A stretch of 64,000 nucleotides of DNA from Corallococcus sp. CA053C (lineage in GTDB: Bacteria > Myxococcota > Myxococcia > Myxococcales > Myxococcaceae), in assembly GCF_003611675.1 (NCBI RefSeq), contig NZ_RAWA01000005.1, forward strand, positions 16,365-80,364. The letters are read 5' to 3'. The notes beneath the pieces were generated by a model. It had not been told where the DNA came from. It searched no databases and worked only from the letters and a program-made list of their open reading frames with translations. This document shows, piece by piece, positions 18,701-27,800 of the stretch (within the stretch, counting starts at the first letter, position 1; every line of letters starts with the position of its first letter). Both the position numbers and the translations under genes were made by a program.

Positions 18701-19411
18701 GAACGAGATGAAGCCGCGTGAGTTCTGCGCGAAGGCGGGGAAGTGCGTCTGGACGAGCGAGGAGAACAACCGGGCACGCACGTCCGGATCGCCACTGTTC
18801 CTCGCGGCGTCGAAGGAGGCGGCATCCCACGCGCTGGCCGCCGCGAGCTTGCCCCAACCCTTGGCGGCGGGCTGGTGGGCATTGAGCCTGGAAAAGAACG
18901 CCGCGTCCCCGAGCGTGCGCTGGAGCTCCACGGCGTTGTCGAAGAGGGCGGCGTCCTCGAAGAGCGGAGGAATGGGCGCGTCCGGGTGCAGCTCTCGGAT
19001 GTGGGAGAGGTACTCGGAGAAGACCTTCTCCTCGGTGCTATTGGCGCCCACCATGTGGAAGTGGAGGCGGAGGAGCTTCGCCGACTTCACCCACTCATGT
19101 TTTGCGAGCAGCTCGTGCAGTTCGCGCTCGGACCAGGCGCTCGCGTCATTGGCCAGCAGGAGGCTGAGGAGCGCGAGGAAGTGGCTCTTGCCGGAGCCAA
19201 AGCTCCCGTGGACATAGGAGGCGACGCTCTGCTTGTCGCGCAACGCGGCGCCCACCAGCGTGAGGGCTCGGTCGAACGCCCCCTTGAGGTCCGGCGTGAT
19301 GGCGGTGTTCCGCAGGAGGGCTTCGCCATGGGCGACACCCTCGGTGAGGCGGACGACGAAGTCGCTCTTCTTGACCTCCTGGGGGAGGTCCAAAATCTCG
19401 CGAAGGCTCAT
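15782..19411 (-). CDS. pglY: PglY, large BREX ATPase (BrxC/PglY family)
   Basis: This 1209-residue protein has Walker A GSFGSGKS at residues 69-76 and Walker B in IVLFLDELILWLA, in the pattern of the BrxC/PglY AAA+ ATPases of BREX. A Cys cluster CSGCKEARC near residue 505 could bind a metal. The C-terminal third is long and helical with coiled-coil potential. The ATG at 19411 overlaps the pglX stop (ATGA) and the pglY stop overlaps the pglZ start. It is needed for phage exclusion in studied BREX systems, presumably as the energy-coupling component with PglX and PglZ. Confidence 0.92.
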   Translation of the reverse strand: MSLREILDLPQEVKKSDFVVRLTEGVAHGEALLRNTAITPDLKGAFDRALTLVGAALRDKQSVASYVHGSFGSGKSHFLALLSLLLANDASAWSERELHELLAKHEWVKSAKLLRLHFHMVGANSTEEKVFSEYLSHIRELHPDAPIPPLFEDAALFDNAVELQRTLGDAAFFSRLNAHQPAAKGWGKLAAASAWDAASFDAARNSGDPDVRARLFSSLVQTHFPAFAQNSRGFISFDRGLGIVTRHAASLGYDGIVLFLDELILWLASRATDRTFLSNEIQKLAKLVEAQDERRPIPLVSFLARQRDIREMVGDQYAGHEAQNLDDSLKWWEGRFNTIRLEDRNLPSIVEKRVVRAKDASAKRQLDEAFIQMRRSLGSAWGTLLGDVADEKSFRQVYPFSPALIEAVVALSACLQRERTALKVLVELLVDHLPDFELGKVVPVGDLFDALAGGEEPMDGVMRERFAAARRLYTSELLPVLQAQNGTGTKERCQRLREDWPVSLGCSGCKEARCRTDNRLAKTLLLGALVPNSKVFKNLTVSRLVQLNHGTLRSPIPGTEATQAAGRLRAWASEVGKLRVGDQPDPTVAVVLEGVDLKPILAAASAYDSDGARRKKIQEVLFTAMDLEASAPTVNHDVEWRGTRRTGSIHYGNVREMDDTLLRHREDEDFRVVIDYPFDKSGHSPVEDATRLERFLLEGGDSRSVVWLPSFFSEKVQRDLSDLVIIDGIVQGDFKRHVENLRPDDQLRARAELESLGSQKRQRVMRVLQAAYGLTSAGDGELDSARMIDRHFFVLGRGLQIRGLVSASLGDALRSAVHELLDQRYPRHPRLTEKATRARLEKNLRLFERICEADGQRLPFERAELKELELAHELGIVSVHEASAALRTQRFQDLEQELHKEGIQSPTVARVKRLLDPKDAMGLTDEVADFLVLAWALVSGRELLRGGNPVREPTAGKLPEDAELVKPPMPDPVRWQRALELSAGLFGISLGGKALHARNLRQLHESLEKNRKEAQAARAHEVEQLLVQRGLSGDVPRVATARAVCELLERLSASGPVAQVESLAGLDPRTSSTAMARHLVQARQVADCLDDDLVFNNFRLLEGRSEPEAQALLAELRRVCEADQLHEDLSVRVRRLSSEAQSLVQQSVRKQRDPREQAPPAPGIEVVGEGSVQEVSRVEAELARICEALQRAGPGVEVSLQWRVTRVKS

Positions 19412-22400
19412 GCTGCGCCCTCAGTATCAGAGGCCTGGACTTTCTTCTTCTTGGGAGCGCGCTTCTTCGCGGGGGCCTTGACGGGACGCCAGTTCCGAAG
19501 GTCGTCGAGGGTCAGCCCGAGCGAGCGCGCCTCCTCCGTGACGAACTGCGAGTAGTAGTCCCCCAGCCGCTCTCCGTTGAAATCTGGGTTGGGCTCGTTG
19601 TGCCACTGCTGGAGCCAGGGGACCAACTCCAAGAGCCCGGAGAGCAAAGGCACCAAGCTTTCGCCCTCCCATGCATCCTGGGTTTTCCTCTCTTGGTAAA
19701 GCGTGGCGAGCGCATTGGCCTTTTGCAAATGATTCCAGCCAGCCCAGCCCAACAGGACATCCCGACCCTCCTCTCTTTCCAACTGAGGGTATGAGACGAA
19801 GCGCTCCTTTGGCACATCGAGCTTACCGCGGAGGCGCCAAAACGCCTGACTCCTGAAATCCTTCGAATCATATTTGGGAGGAACGCCGCTCTCAACCCGC
19901 TCCCCATGATCTTCTTTCCGCTGGAGTTCCCATCTCGCCTCCCAGCGCATCCGCTTCTGAAGACCCGACTGCGTGAATCGGTACACACTGAGAAATGGAA
20001 CCGACTCACCGATAACCATCCCCCGCAACACCTCCTCGATATTCTCACCAGGAGCGCACAAGAACTGAATCACCTCACTCCACTTCGGATGCGCAAGGAC
20101 TTCTGAAGTAAGCCTGGAGAGCGGCATTGCCGCCGCCTGCTCCTTAACAACCAACTCCACGGCATCCAGGAGCAAAACCATCAATGCTTCCCGTGTCTCT
20201 TCATCGAAATTTCGCAATGTCCACCGCCGCTTGTACTCTGGCGCCTCCAAGAGGCGGACATTGGAATTCTCTCTCAGAACCCCGAGTCTCGCAGCAACCA
20301 ACCGAGGCGGCCCAGGAAGAGACTTCTCATCCGCAGGCGGAAGCGCATATCCATTTCTCTCAAACCAAGCAGTGGACACAGCCAGCCGCTTCAGTTCAAA
20401 CTCAAAAGGCCTGCATCCCGGAGGAACAGCAAATCGCAACAATCCCTCCCCCGCCACAAACCCATCCTGCGCTCGAGCGACACCCAACATCTCACGCTCG
20501 GCCAACGAGAGGATATCAAATTGCTCATAAATCAACCAGTCGATTTCCTCCTGAGTTCCCACCATCTCAGACAAGCACGCCTGAGCTTGACGGTTCGCCT
20601 CAATCAGGCCCTGCCCCAAACTCCCCGCAGACCACCCATTGCGAAGAAATAGAGAGGGCATGAAGCCTTCCCGCTTTTGCGCAAGTTCATCGATCCTTGC
20701 GGCCAGAGCGGCGACCATGGGAGGGAGCACAGGCAAGGGAATCGATCCAACCAAGGCCCCGCTGTATTCCAAAAACTGCTCCCAAATCTCAGACTTATGC
20801 CCCTCGTTAACCCCCTGCGCCCCCTTGCTATGGCCAACTTGCCGGTAAAAAAAGCCAGCTATGGAACTATTGAGGTAACCCAGCAGCGCAAGGTGTTCCT
20901 CCTCCGTGGCTCCTTCCGGCAACTTGACAATGGGCGCAGTCTGCTTAAACAGCCTGCCGCCACGAGACAGAACAAAATGATTGTGAGTAGAAACAAAAGC
21001 AAAAGCTACAGAGACCGGAGTACGCAGTTTCTCCACATAGTGCTCTAAATGCCCGTACCAATTCTGCCCTTTTTGACGAAGCGTCTTTCCGAAGACTGTT
21101 CTATTTTCAAGCAGAGACCTGTACACCCAAAGATGAAACCGAACGACCGGATGACTCTCCACAACAGACACGCCTCCTAGCTTGTCGTATGGATAAATCA
21201 CCTCTAATGATTCATCTATCCACCAATCACGAACATTCTCCCCCACCACAAGGGGAACAACACACTCACTCGCCGTGTTCCGCCTGCACGTCCCCCTGGG
21301 CGCAATCCAAACCTCATCCTCACCGCAGACAGTAGTCCGACCGATAGCCTCAACGACGTCCTCAAGCGTCTTGCCTGCGCCAGATTCAAGAATTTCTTTC
21401 AGCGCAGAAGTACCGCCTCCGCCTAAAGCCCACGGGTGCCTTGAAAGCACAAGCCTACCCACCGGAGCAACAGAGATGAAATCATTCTCGAATCCACTCA
21501 AGTCATAGTTCTCCACGATTGAGGACCAAACCAATCCAGCTTCGGGATTCTCGGGAGTGATGGGCTCTCCGCGCTTGCCGAGAACTGCGGCAACAGAGTC
21601 AGCCACTGGCACTCGATTGCGCCCAAAGAGCAGTACCGTAGGGGTCCCGTGGCCAGGAATGAAGGCTCCCGACGTATCAATTACACGAGAGAGATCCAAA
21701 TTTCGCAGCACATCCTCAACAAGCCGCCGTCCAAACTCACGTTTCATGAAGCTATTGGCATTAATCATCCCCACGAAACCCTGCTCGACCGCAAGCTCAA
21801 AGAACCGCTCAGCAAAAGGCGCAGCAAGCGCATAGTTCCGATAACATGAATCATAACGCTCTCGGTATGCATCCCGGAGAGCCTCGTCCTTACATGTAAT
21901 ATAGGGAGGGTTTCCAACAACCGCATGGAACCGCCTCCCAAACAAGCGTCGTGCGGCAATTGGGTCCTCTAAATCGAACAACTCGTCTCCCCAGCGAGCA
22001 CGGTCCTCATCCAAATCCGACAACTTCGTTTGATGACGTCCCCCATAGAGTAGCGAGTCAGCCACTACCAAGTTGAGCGAGAGTCGAGGCGCATGGGCGA
22101 GCTTTCTAATTACCGCCTTCTCCAAGAACGCCAAGGCAAGGCGGAAGCGAGCAATTGCCACAGCATATGGGTTGAGGTCCACGCCATACACCTGTGCGAG
22201 CGCGGCCCTCGCGTGTTCCTTGACGTCCAGGCTCGGCGCATTCAACCGCCGCTTCTCGAAGAGCCTCTCGAACGCCCCGAGGAGGAAGTGGCCCGATCCA
22301 CAAGTCGGGTCGATGAGCCGCACCTCCTCCAGACCGAACTCCTCAATGGCCGGATCGAGCGTGAGGTCCAGAATGAACTTCTCCACGAAGTGTGGCGTCT

Positions 22401-23004
22401 GAAGGAGCGCGTAGCGCTTGCGCACCTCCTCCGAGAGGTCCTGATAGATGTCTCCGAGGAAGCGCGTATCTGTGCCGGAGAAGGTCCATGTCAGCGTCCC
22501 GCTCGCGTCCTCCTCCTGGAAGAAGTCGAGGAGCTTGCGCGCCGCCTCATGTGACGGGGAGAGTCGCCACGCAGGGTTGTGCCGGAGCCCGAGCACGTCC
22601 TCGGCCGCCGGGAGTGCGGCCACCTCCCGGAACACGAGCAGCAGGTAGTCACGCGCGGTCAGCGCGGGCGCAATCTCGATGAACTGGCCATACGCGTCCT
22701 TCGCGCCCGGCCCGGCCAACCGCCGCTGCCCAAGCAACTCCCGGTCCTCCAGTGTGCGGATGAACAGACACGAGAGCACCCACGCGGCTCCCACCTGCTC
22801 AACCGTCCGCTCCATCCAGTCGATGAAGTGCTCCGCAGTGCGGTTGGCGGCCTTCTCGTGCAGGTAGCGTTTCTCAAGTGCGTGGCGTACCTCAGGGGCC
22901 TTCACCCGCTCGCGCAAATCCGGCACCAGCACCTTTGACAGGAACGCCGCCAACTCAGGCGTAATCGTCCGCTCGCCACCCTTCTTCTTGCCGCCGCGAC
23001 TCAC
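19408..23004 (-). CDS. pglX: PglX, BREX DNA methyltransferase (adenine-specific type)
   Basis: This 1198-residue class I SAM-dependent N6-adenine methyltransferase has motif I DPTCGSG at residues 232-238 and motif IV NPPY at 365-368. The N-terminal 200 residues are the helical PglX lead-in. The GTG at 23004 (MSRGGKKK) is chosen because CGAGGAGGT ends about five bases upstream; an in-frame start at 23037 lacks such a site. It should methylate host DNA and thereby distinguish self from phage. Bases from about 19840 to 22110 (roughly residues 300-1050, including motif IV and the target-recognition region) are clearly AT-richer than both ends of the gene, which points to a recombined central segment. 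The frame is intact throughout. Confidence 0.92.
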   Translation of the reverse strand: MSRGGKKKGGERTITPELAAFLSKVLVPDLRERVKAPEVRHALEKRYLHEKAANRTAEHFIDWMERTVEQVGAAWVLSCLFIRTLEDRELLGQRRLAGPGAKDAYGQFIEIAPALTARDYLLLVFREVAALPAAEDVLGLRHNPAWRLSPSHEAARKLLDFFQEEDASGTLTWTFSGTDTRFLGDIYQDLSEEVRKRYALLQTPHFVEKFILDLTLDPAIEEFGLEEVRLIDPTCGSGHFLLGAFERLFEKRRLNAPSLDVKEHARAALAQVYGVDLNPYAVAIARFRLALAFLEKAVIRKLAHAPRLSLNLVVADSLLYGGRHQTKLSDLDEDRARWGDELFDLEDPIAARRLFGRRFHAVVGNPPYITCKDEALRDAYRERYDSCYRNYALAAPFAERFFELAVEQGFVGMINANSFMKREFGRRLVEDVLRNLDLSRVIDTSGAFIPGHGTPTVLLFGRNRVPVADSVAAVLGKRGEPITPENPEAGLVWSSIVENYDLSGFENDFISVAPVGRLVLSRHPWALGGGGTSALKEILESGAGKTLEDVVEAIGRTTVCGEDEVWIAPRGTCRRNTASECVVPLVVGENVRDWWIDESLEVIYPYDKLGGVSVVESHPVVRFHLWVYRSLLENRTVFGKTLRQKGQNWYGHLEHYVEKLRTPVSVAFAFVSTHNHFVLSRGGRLFKQTAPIVKLPEGATEEEHLALLGYLNSSIAGFFYRQVGHSKGAQGVNEGHKSEIWEQFLEYSGALVGSIPLPVLPPMVAALAARIDELAQKREGFMPSLFLRNGWSAGSLGQGLIEANRQAQACLSEMVGTQEEIDWLIYEQFDILSLAEREMLGVARAQDGFVAGEGLLRFAVPPGCRPFEFELKRLAVSTAWFERNGYALPPADEKSLPGPPRLVAARLGVLRENSNVRLLEAPEYKRRWTLRNFDEETREALMVLLLDAVELVVKEQAAAMPLSRLTSEVLAHPKWSEVIQFLCAPGENIEEVLRGMVIGESVPFLSVYRFTQSGLQKRMRWEARWELQRKEDHGERVESGVPPKYDSKDFRSQAFWRLRGKLDVPKERFVSYPQLEREEGRDVLLGWAGWNHLQKANALATLYQERKTQDAWEGESLVPLLSGLLELVPWLQQWHNEPNPDFNGERLGDYYSQFVTEEARSLGLTLDDLRNWRPVKAPAKKRAPKKKKVQASDTEGAA

Positions 23005-23100
23005 GCCATACCTCCTCGATACAGGTCCGACAGCCACGCATCCGGCACGTGCATCCGCTGCACTGTGGACGTGGCCTCGCTTGAAGTTCTTATTTCCATA

Positions 23101-24003
23101 TCAGTCGAGGAACCGGCGCTCCCACCGCCGCATGTCCTCCCGGGTAAAGCCGTGCCAGCGACGGGGAAACACGTACAGCCAGGGTTCCAGCACTCGCGCC
23201 AGCTCGCAATACACGGGCAACCCGCGGCCCTGCGCGCCGTCGCCCGCTTCCGGCCATTCCCCCAATGTCACCACCACCCGCTCGTCCCCCATCGCCTGGA
23301 CGGTCGTGCCGGGCGAATGCAGCCGGGCACGCAAACCCGCCACGCCTCCCAATTCCCCTAGCACCCGCTGGCCCAGGAAAGTCAGCCAATACGCCCCCTT
23401 CAAGCGGGTACCGATGTCCAGGGAAACGGACGAGTCTGGCATGTCCAGCCCCGGGTAGCGGAAGGCGTCGTCGCAAATGCTCTCGGACATGCCCAGCACT
23501 GCTTCCGGGTAGAGAAAAGACAAGCCAGCATGACCAGAGTCGAAAGGCAGTCCCGCCGCCAGTTCCAGCGCCAGCTCGCGCACCCGCCCCGGGCCATGCT
23601 CCTCCAGGAACTCCGTGGGCAGTCGGACGACCAGCAAGCTCGATTCCCCCGCCTCGACGTCCTCGGGCGCGCGGCCACGATAGGCGAACTCGTAAGCAGA
23701 GAGTTCCTCCGACGCTCCGGAGAGGTGGAGATTGGCGCCGCCTGGATGCAGCAACTCCTTCCGGATGAACTCCCAGCCCTTGTCATCCAGATCCCGCCAC
23801 TCGCCCTCTTCATCGACATACATTCCGAGCACCTGCGGCTCCACGGCACGCTGGTACACGTCAAGGCAATGCATCACCGCCTGCATCAGCTCCGGGTGGG
23901 AGCGCCGCAGGTAGAAGGTGATGCTTACGCACTCCCGGATGGAGAGGTAACGTCCCTCCGGGTAGAGGCTGTAGCGGCGGATGCGCGGGTAATGCTCACT
24001 CAT
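23101..24003 (-). CDS. DUF3396 immunity protein (TsiV-like), partner of the adjacent lipoprotein toxin
   Basis: This 300-residue soluble protein matches the DUF3396 family, described as type VI immunity for VRR-NUC toxins and common in myxobacteria. Recognisable parts are the N-terminal CVSITFYLRRSHPEL segment and the C-terminal block with VYCELARVLEPWL and a terminal RWHGFTREDMRRWERRF. The ATG at 24003 overlaps the toxin stop by one base (TGATG); a GTG one codon upstream is possible. It would neutralise the lipoprotein toxin in the cytoplasm. The gap of 96 bases to pglX means the core operon may still be read through this module. Confidence 0.8.
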   Translation of the reverse strand: MSEHYPRIRRYSLYPEGRYLSIRECVSITFYLRRSHPELMQAVMHCLDVYQRAVEPQVLGMYVDEEGEWRDLDDKGWEFIRKELLHPGGANLHLSGASEELSAYEFAYRGRAPEDVEAGESSLLVVRLPTEFLEEHGPGRVRELALELAAGLPFDSGHAGLSFLYPEAVLGMSESICDDAFRYPGLDMPDSSVSLDIGTRLKGAYWLTFLGQRVLGELGGVAGLRARLHSPGTTVQAMGDERVVVTLGEWPEAGDGAQGRGLPVYCELARVLEPWLYVFPRRWHGFTREDMRRWERRFLD

Positions 24004-24833
24004 CACTGGAGTCCAAGTTGCGGAGTGATGAGGACCGGCTTCGTTTCTCCCCCCAGCGCCTTCTCGTATCGCTCACCCTGGTCTGGTTTCCCCCGCGAGG
24101 AGTACCGCCAGCCAGGACTCTGCTTTCTGGAGGGCAGGCACGGAAACTTGTAGTCGTAGACGCGCTGAACCTTGTTCGGATTGCCTGACTCGTGAATCAC
24201 GATATCTGGAGCCAGCGTCCCCAGGAGCAGGTCGAAAGCCATGTCCTCCAGCCACCGCGCCACCTGCTTCGGGTCGAGCATCAGCCAGCGTCCCGCCGCT
24301 GGGTCGTACTTGTAACGCGGCTGCACGACGACGTTCCGCAGGAGGCTCGCGCCAAGTCCGCTCCTGACGCAGTCGAGGGCCACTGCGTGCTTCTTGGTCC
24401 CAAGCGCCATGGCCCGCGTCACGTCCTTGCCCTTCTCCTGCCGCACCACCTCATTGCACTGCTCCGCGGTGGGGCGGTTGCCTTCTCCCAATTCATCCTC
24501 GTTGACCTGGCGCTCCGCATCCCGGGCACACTGGAGCAGGAGCTGCTCCACGCGCTTCACGTCCGCTTCGTCCAGGAACTCCATCACCATGGCGGTCGTT
24601 CGGGCCGCATCCGCGGCGCGTGACAGCCAGGGAAGGACGGCCTGATCCCCCGTCTGGGTATAGCAAGCGGGATTGCGCAGACAGGCGTTCGTCGCCGAGT
24701 CCACGGTCTGGTCATAACGCTCCGGCGCGCCACGGCCCACCATGTTGGATCCGGCCCGGGGCTCCGTCGTGGCGCATCCCGCCAGCGGCACGGACATCCC
24801 CCATGCCAGCATGGCCCACCCGAGGCGACTCAC
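24003..24833 (-). CDS. Lipoprotein with a C-terminal PD-(D/E)XK-like nuclease toxin domain (SitA-like)
   Basis: From the GTG at 24833 the protein has 276 residues. A short n-region (MSRLGW) and a hydrophobic stretch lead to the lipobox PLAGC with the lipidated Cys at 20. The C-terminal third carries PD at 209-210, DYK at 227-229 and Q252, the order of a PD-(D/E)XK nuclease. The start is chosen because GTGA overlaps the pglW stop exactly and GGAGG lies six bases upstream. The adjacent DUF3396 protein is an immunity family for VRR-NUC toxins, which fits a nuclease. Lipoprotein toxins with adjacent immunity genes resemble the myxobacterial SitA/SitI exchange toxins; that link is inference from architecture, not sequence identity. 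Confidence 0.72.
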   Translation of the reverse strand: MSRLGWAMLAWGMSVPLAGCATTEPRAGSNMVGRGAPERYDQTVDSATNACLRNPACYTQTGDQAVLPWLSRAADAARTTAMVMEFLDEADVKRVEQLLLQCARDAERQVNEDELGEGNRPTAEQCNEVVRQEKGKDVTRAMALGTKKHAVALDCVRSGLGASLLRNVVVQPRYKYDPAAGRWLMLDPKQVARWLEDMAFDLLLGTLAPDIVIHESGNPNKVQRVYDYKFPCLPSRKQSPGWRYSSRGKPDQGERYEKALGGETKPVLITPQLGLQ

Positions 24834-27800
24834 CCCCGACCTCCGCGATGCAGATTCGCCAGCCACGTCTCCGGTACTTGCATCCGCTGCGCCGCGGACG
24901 TGGTGGGAATGACCAGGGACTCCGTCACGCCATGGATGCTCGCAGGCCCCGCGTCGCTATGCGCAGGCACCACGAGAAACACCGCCGGCCCATCGTCGCG
25001 CTGACTCGACTCCCATAGCCCGCGCAGGAAGCCGTCCAGGTGATAGCGCGCCAACATGCCAGGGTGGGTCAACACCAGCCGCTTCCCCTTCTCCTCCCGG
25101 AGCGACTGCCCCAGCCGTTCGGCGCTCTCCAGGATGAGCTGCCGGAGGTTGGACCAGTGGGGACCGCTCGGCCCCTCGCGGTCCGCTGCGTACACCACCT
25201 CCAGCTCCACTCCGAACTCCTCCGCCAACTGCAACGCGCCCTCCAGTAGCTCCCGCTCCAGGGAGCGAGGCGGAACCTTCAGCCGCCGCCCCAGCTCCTC
25301 CGCCGCCGCATCCGCGTAGGGCGAGCTGACCTCCACCACTCGGAAGCTGCCCTTTTCCGCCGCCAGGCGCAGCCGGTCGTCGAACTCCTGCGCCTCCTGG
25401 GCCGCCGGGTCGTTCTTCGGGCGGTGGCTGGAGTGCGTCGTAGGGCGGCGCCCCTGTAGCTGTTGGGTGCTGGTGGTCGGCGTCGCCGTGGCGCCCGCGC
25501 GCACATACGTGCCAAGCGCCTCACTCCAGTTGAGCCCCAGCTTCTCCACCGCTGCATCCAGCGCGGGGCGGGCCGGCAACGGCTCCGCTTCCGGATACCG
25601 GGCGGCCACCACCTTGACGATGGCCTCGGCGGACATGCCGCTGACGAGGGCCCCGGCCGAAAGCGCCAGCGCGCGGTCCACGGACATGCCGCGCGGATAG
25701 AGCTCAAGCCGGGCGCTCCGGGCCGCCGTGCGGCTGGCCTCGGCCGCCAATGACACAAGCCGCTCCGGCGGCACGCGGGCCAGGGGCGTGTCCTCCACCG
25801 CGGAAACAAGCACTTCACGCACCTCTTCGGACGAGGGCAGGGGCTCGCGCACCGCCAACGCCTCCGCCTTGCTCCCCAGCGCACGCGCCGCGTCCAGGTG
25901 CCCGGGGGACATGCCGATCCACGGCGCATCGTGGAGCCGCCCCGGCACGAGCCCCCGACCGGACTCGGCCACCAACCGCACCAGGGCCTGTGCCCGGCGC
26001 GCGGCCCCCTCGTTCGTCCCGGCATCATGCGGCAGGAACGTAGGCAGCACCTCCGCGACCCGCGCCACCGGGGCCACGCCTCCGAGCATCTCCAGCGCGG
26101 CGCCTACTCGCGCATGCAGCTCGGCCTGTGCCGGATGCGCGGTCCACCGCTCCCGGGCCTTGCCCAGCGACAGGTAGACGCCCTGGGGAGTGATGCCAAG
26201 CTGCGCGGCCAGTGCCCGCACGTCCGGGACGGGCTGCTCCGGCGCCTCCAGCCCGAACAGCATGCGCACGTGTCTGGGAAATACCTCGCGCGCCTTTGGC
26301 CTGGGCAGGAGCGCCTCCAGCCAGGCCTCGACCGTGGAGGGTGCGTCAGCGCTCGCGCCGTCCCTGGAAGCGGTCCTCAGGTACGCGAGCACCGTCTCCT
26401 CCGCGTGCGGGTGAGGGGCCAACAGCCTCGCCACCCGGGCGCGAGAGGCGGAGGCCACCTGGGCCAGCCGCCCGAGCCCCGCATCGTCCAGCGCCGCCGC
26501 GGCCGCCTCTGGCAGGCGGGGCACGAAACCCACGTCCCCGTCCGCCCCCCGGTAGCCCGGGAAGAAGCAAGGCTCCGCGCTCCCGTCCCCCGCCACCGTC
26601 CCCAGCCGCTCCCGCAACTGGCCGAGCCGCTCAAGGATTTCCAGCGTCGTCTTGCGCCCCACGCCGCGCATGGCGGACAGGTGGTTCTGCGGGACGAGCA
26701 GCAGCTCGCGCACGGTGATGATGCCGGAGCGGTCCAGCGCGTTGCGAGCCTTGAAGGACAGGGGCAGCGCCTCGATGGAGGTGTCCGGCGTCACGCTCGC
26801 CAGCGCGTCCTCCACCGTGCGGCCCGTCTCGGAGGAAGGCTCGGGAGCCGCGGAGTGCGCGAAGCACGCCATCCACTCCTTGCGCATGCCCTCCGAGCTG
26901 TCGTGACGGACGGCCACATCGCGCGCGAGCGCCTTGCGGAAGAAGGCCAGCAGGCGCGTGCGCACCGACGCGTCGAAGCGCTCGGCGGAGAGACTGATCT
27001 CCTCCGTGCTCACCACGGCCGCGATGTCCGCAGACGGGAAGCGCGGGCGCACGCCAGTGAGCATCTCGTGCAGCGTGAGTGCGGCGCTCCAGCGGTCCGC
27101 GGCCTCGTCCCACCGCCCGCGCCGCACGAGAAAGGGATCGCGGTACACGGGGGTGCCCGCCGTCACCTCGGTCGGGGCGACGGTGGACAGCGAGAAGTCG
27201 AAGAGCATCAGGTGGCGCGCCTTCTTGCTCGCGCCCTCAAGGACGCCGAGGTTGGCGGGCTTGATGTCGCGGTGCTGGGTGCCCGTCTCCTCCAGGGCCT
27301 GGAGGGAGAGCAGCAGGTCCTCTCCCCACCGGGCCGCGTAGTCCAGGCTCACCGGACCTTCCTGCGCGAGGAGCTGGCCGAGCGTCTTGCCCGCGTCCGT
27401 GAGCAGCAGGCACGTGCGCTCGGAGAGCTTGAGGCGATCCACCAACGCCACGATGCGCTCGCCACGCAACCGTTCGAGAACCTCCGCCTCGGCGCGCAGC
27501 CGTGACTCATAGTCCGGGGAGAGGGGAACCTTGAGCGCGTAGTGGGAACCGTCGCGCGACACCCGCAGCACGCGCGAGGTGGAGCCGGTGCCGAGGACTT
27601 CCACGACCTCAAGGTCCGAACCAAGCCTGTCCCCGCGCCGGGCCACCAACGGGTCCACCCCCGACACCTCGGGGACGGACGGTGTCGTCACCTGTTCGAG
27701 CAGCAGGTTGACCCACTCGATGGCGCTGTCCGCGCGCTGGACCGGGTTGACGTCGGTGGCGAACTGCACCACGTCATCCAGGCTCTTCGCCTGCTCCTTC

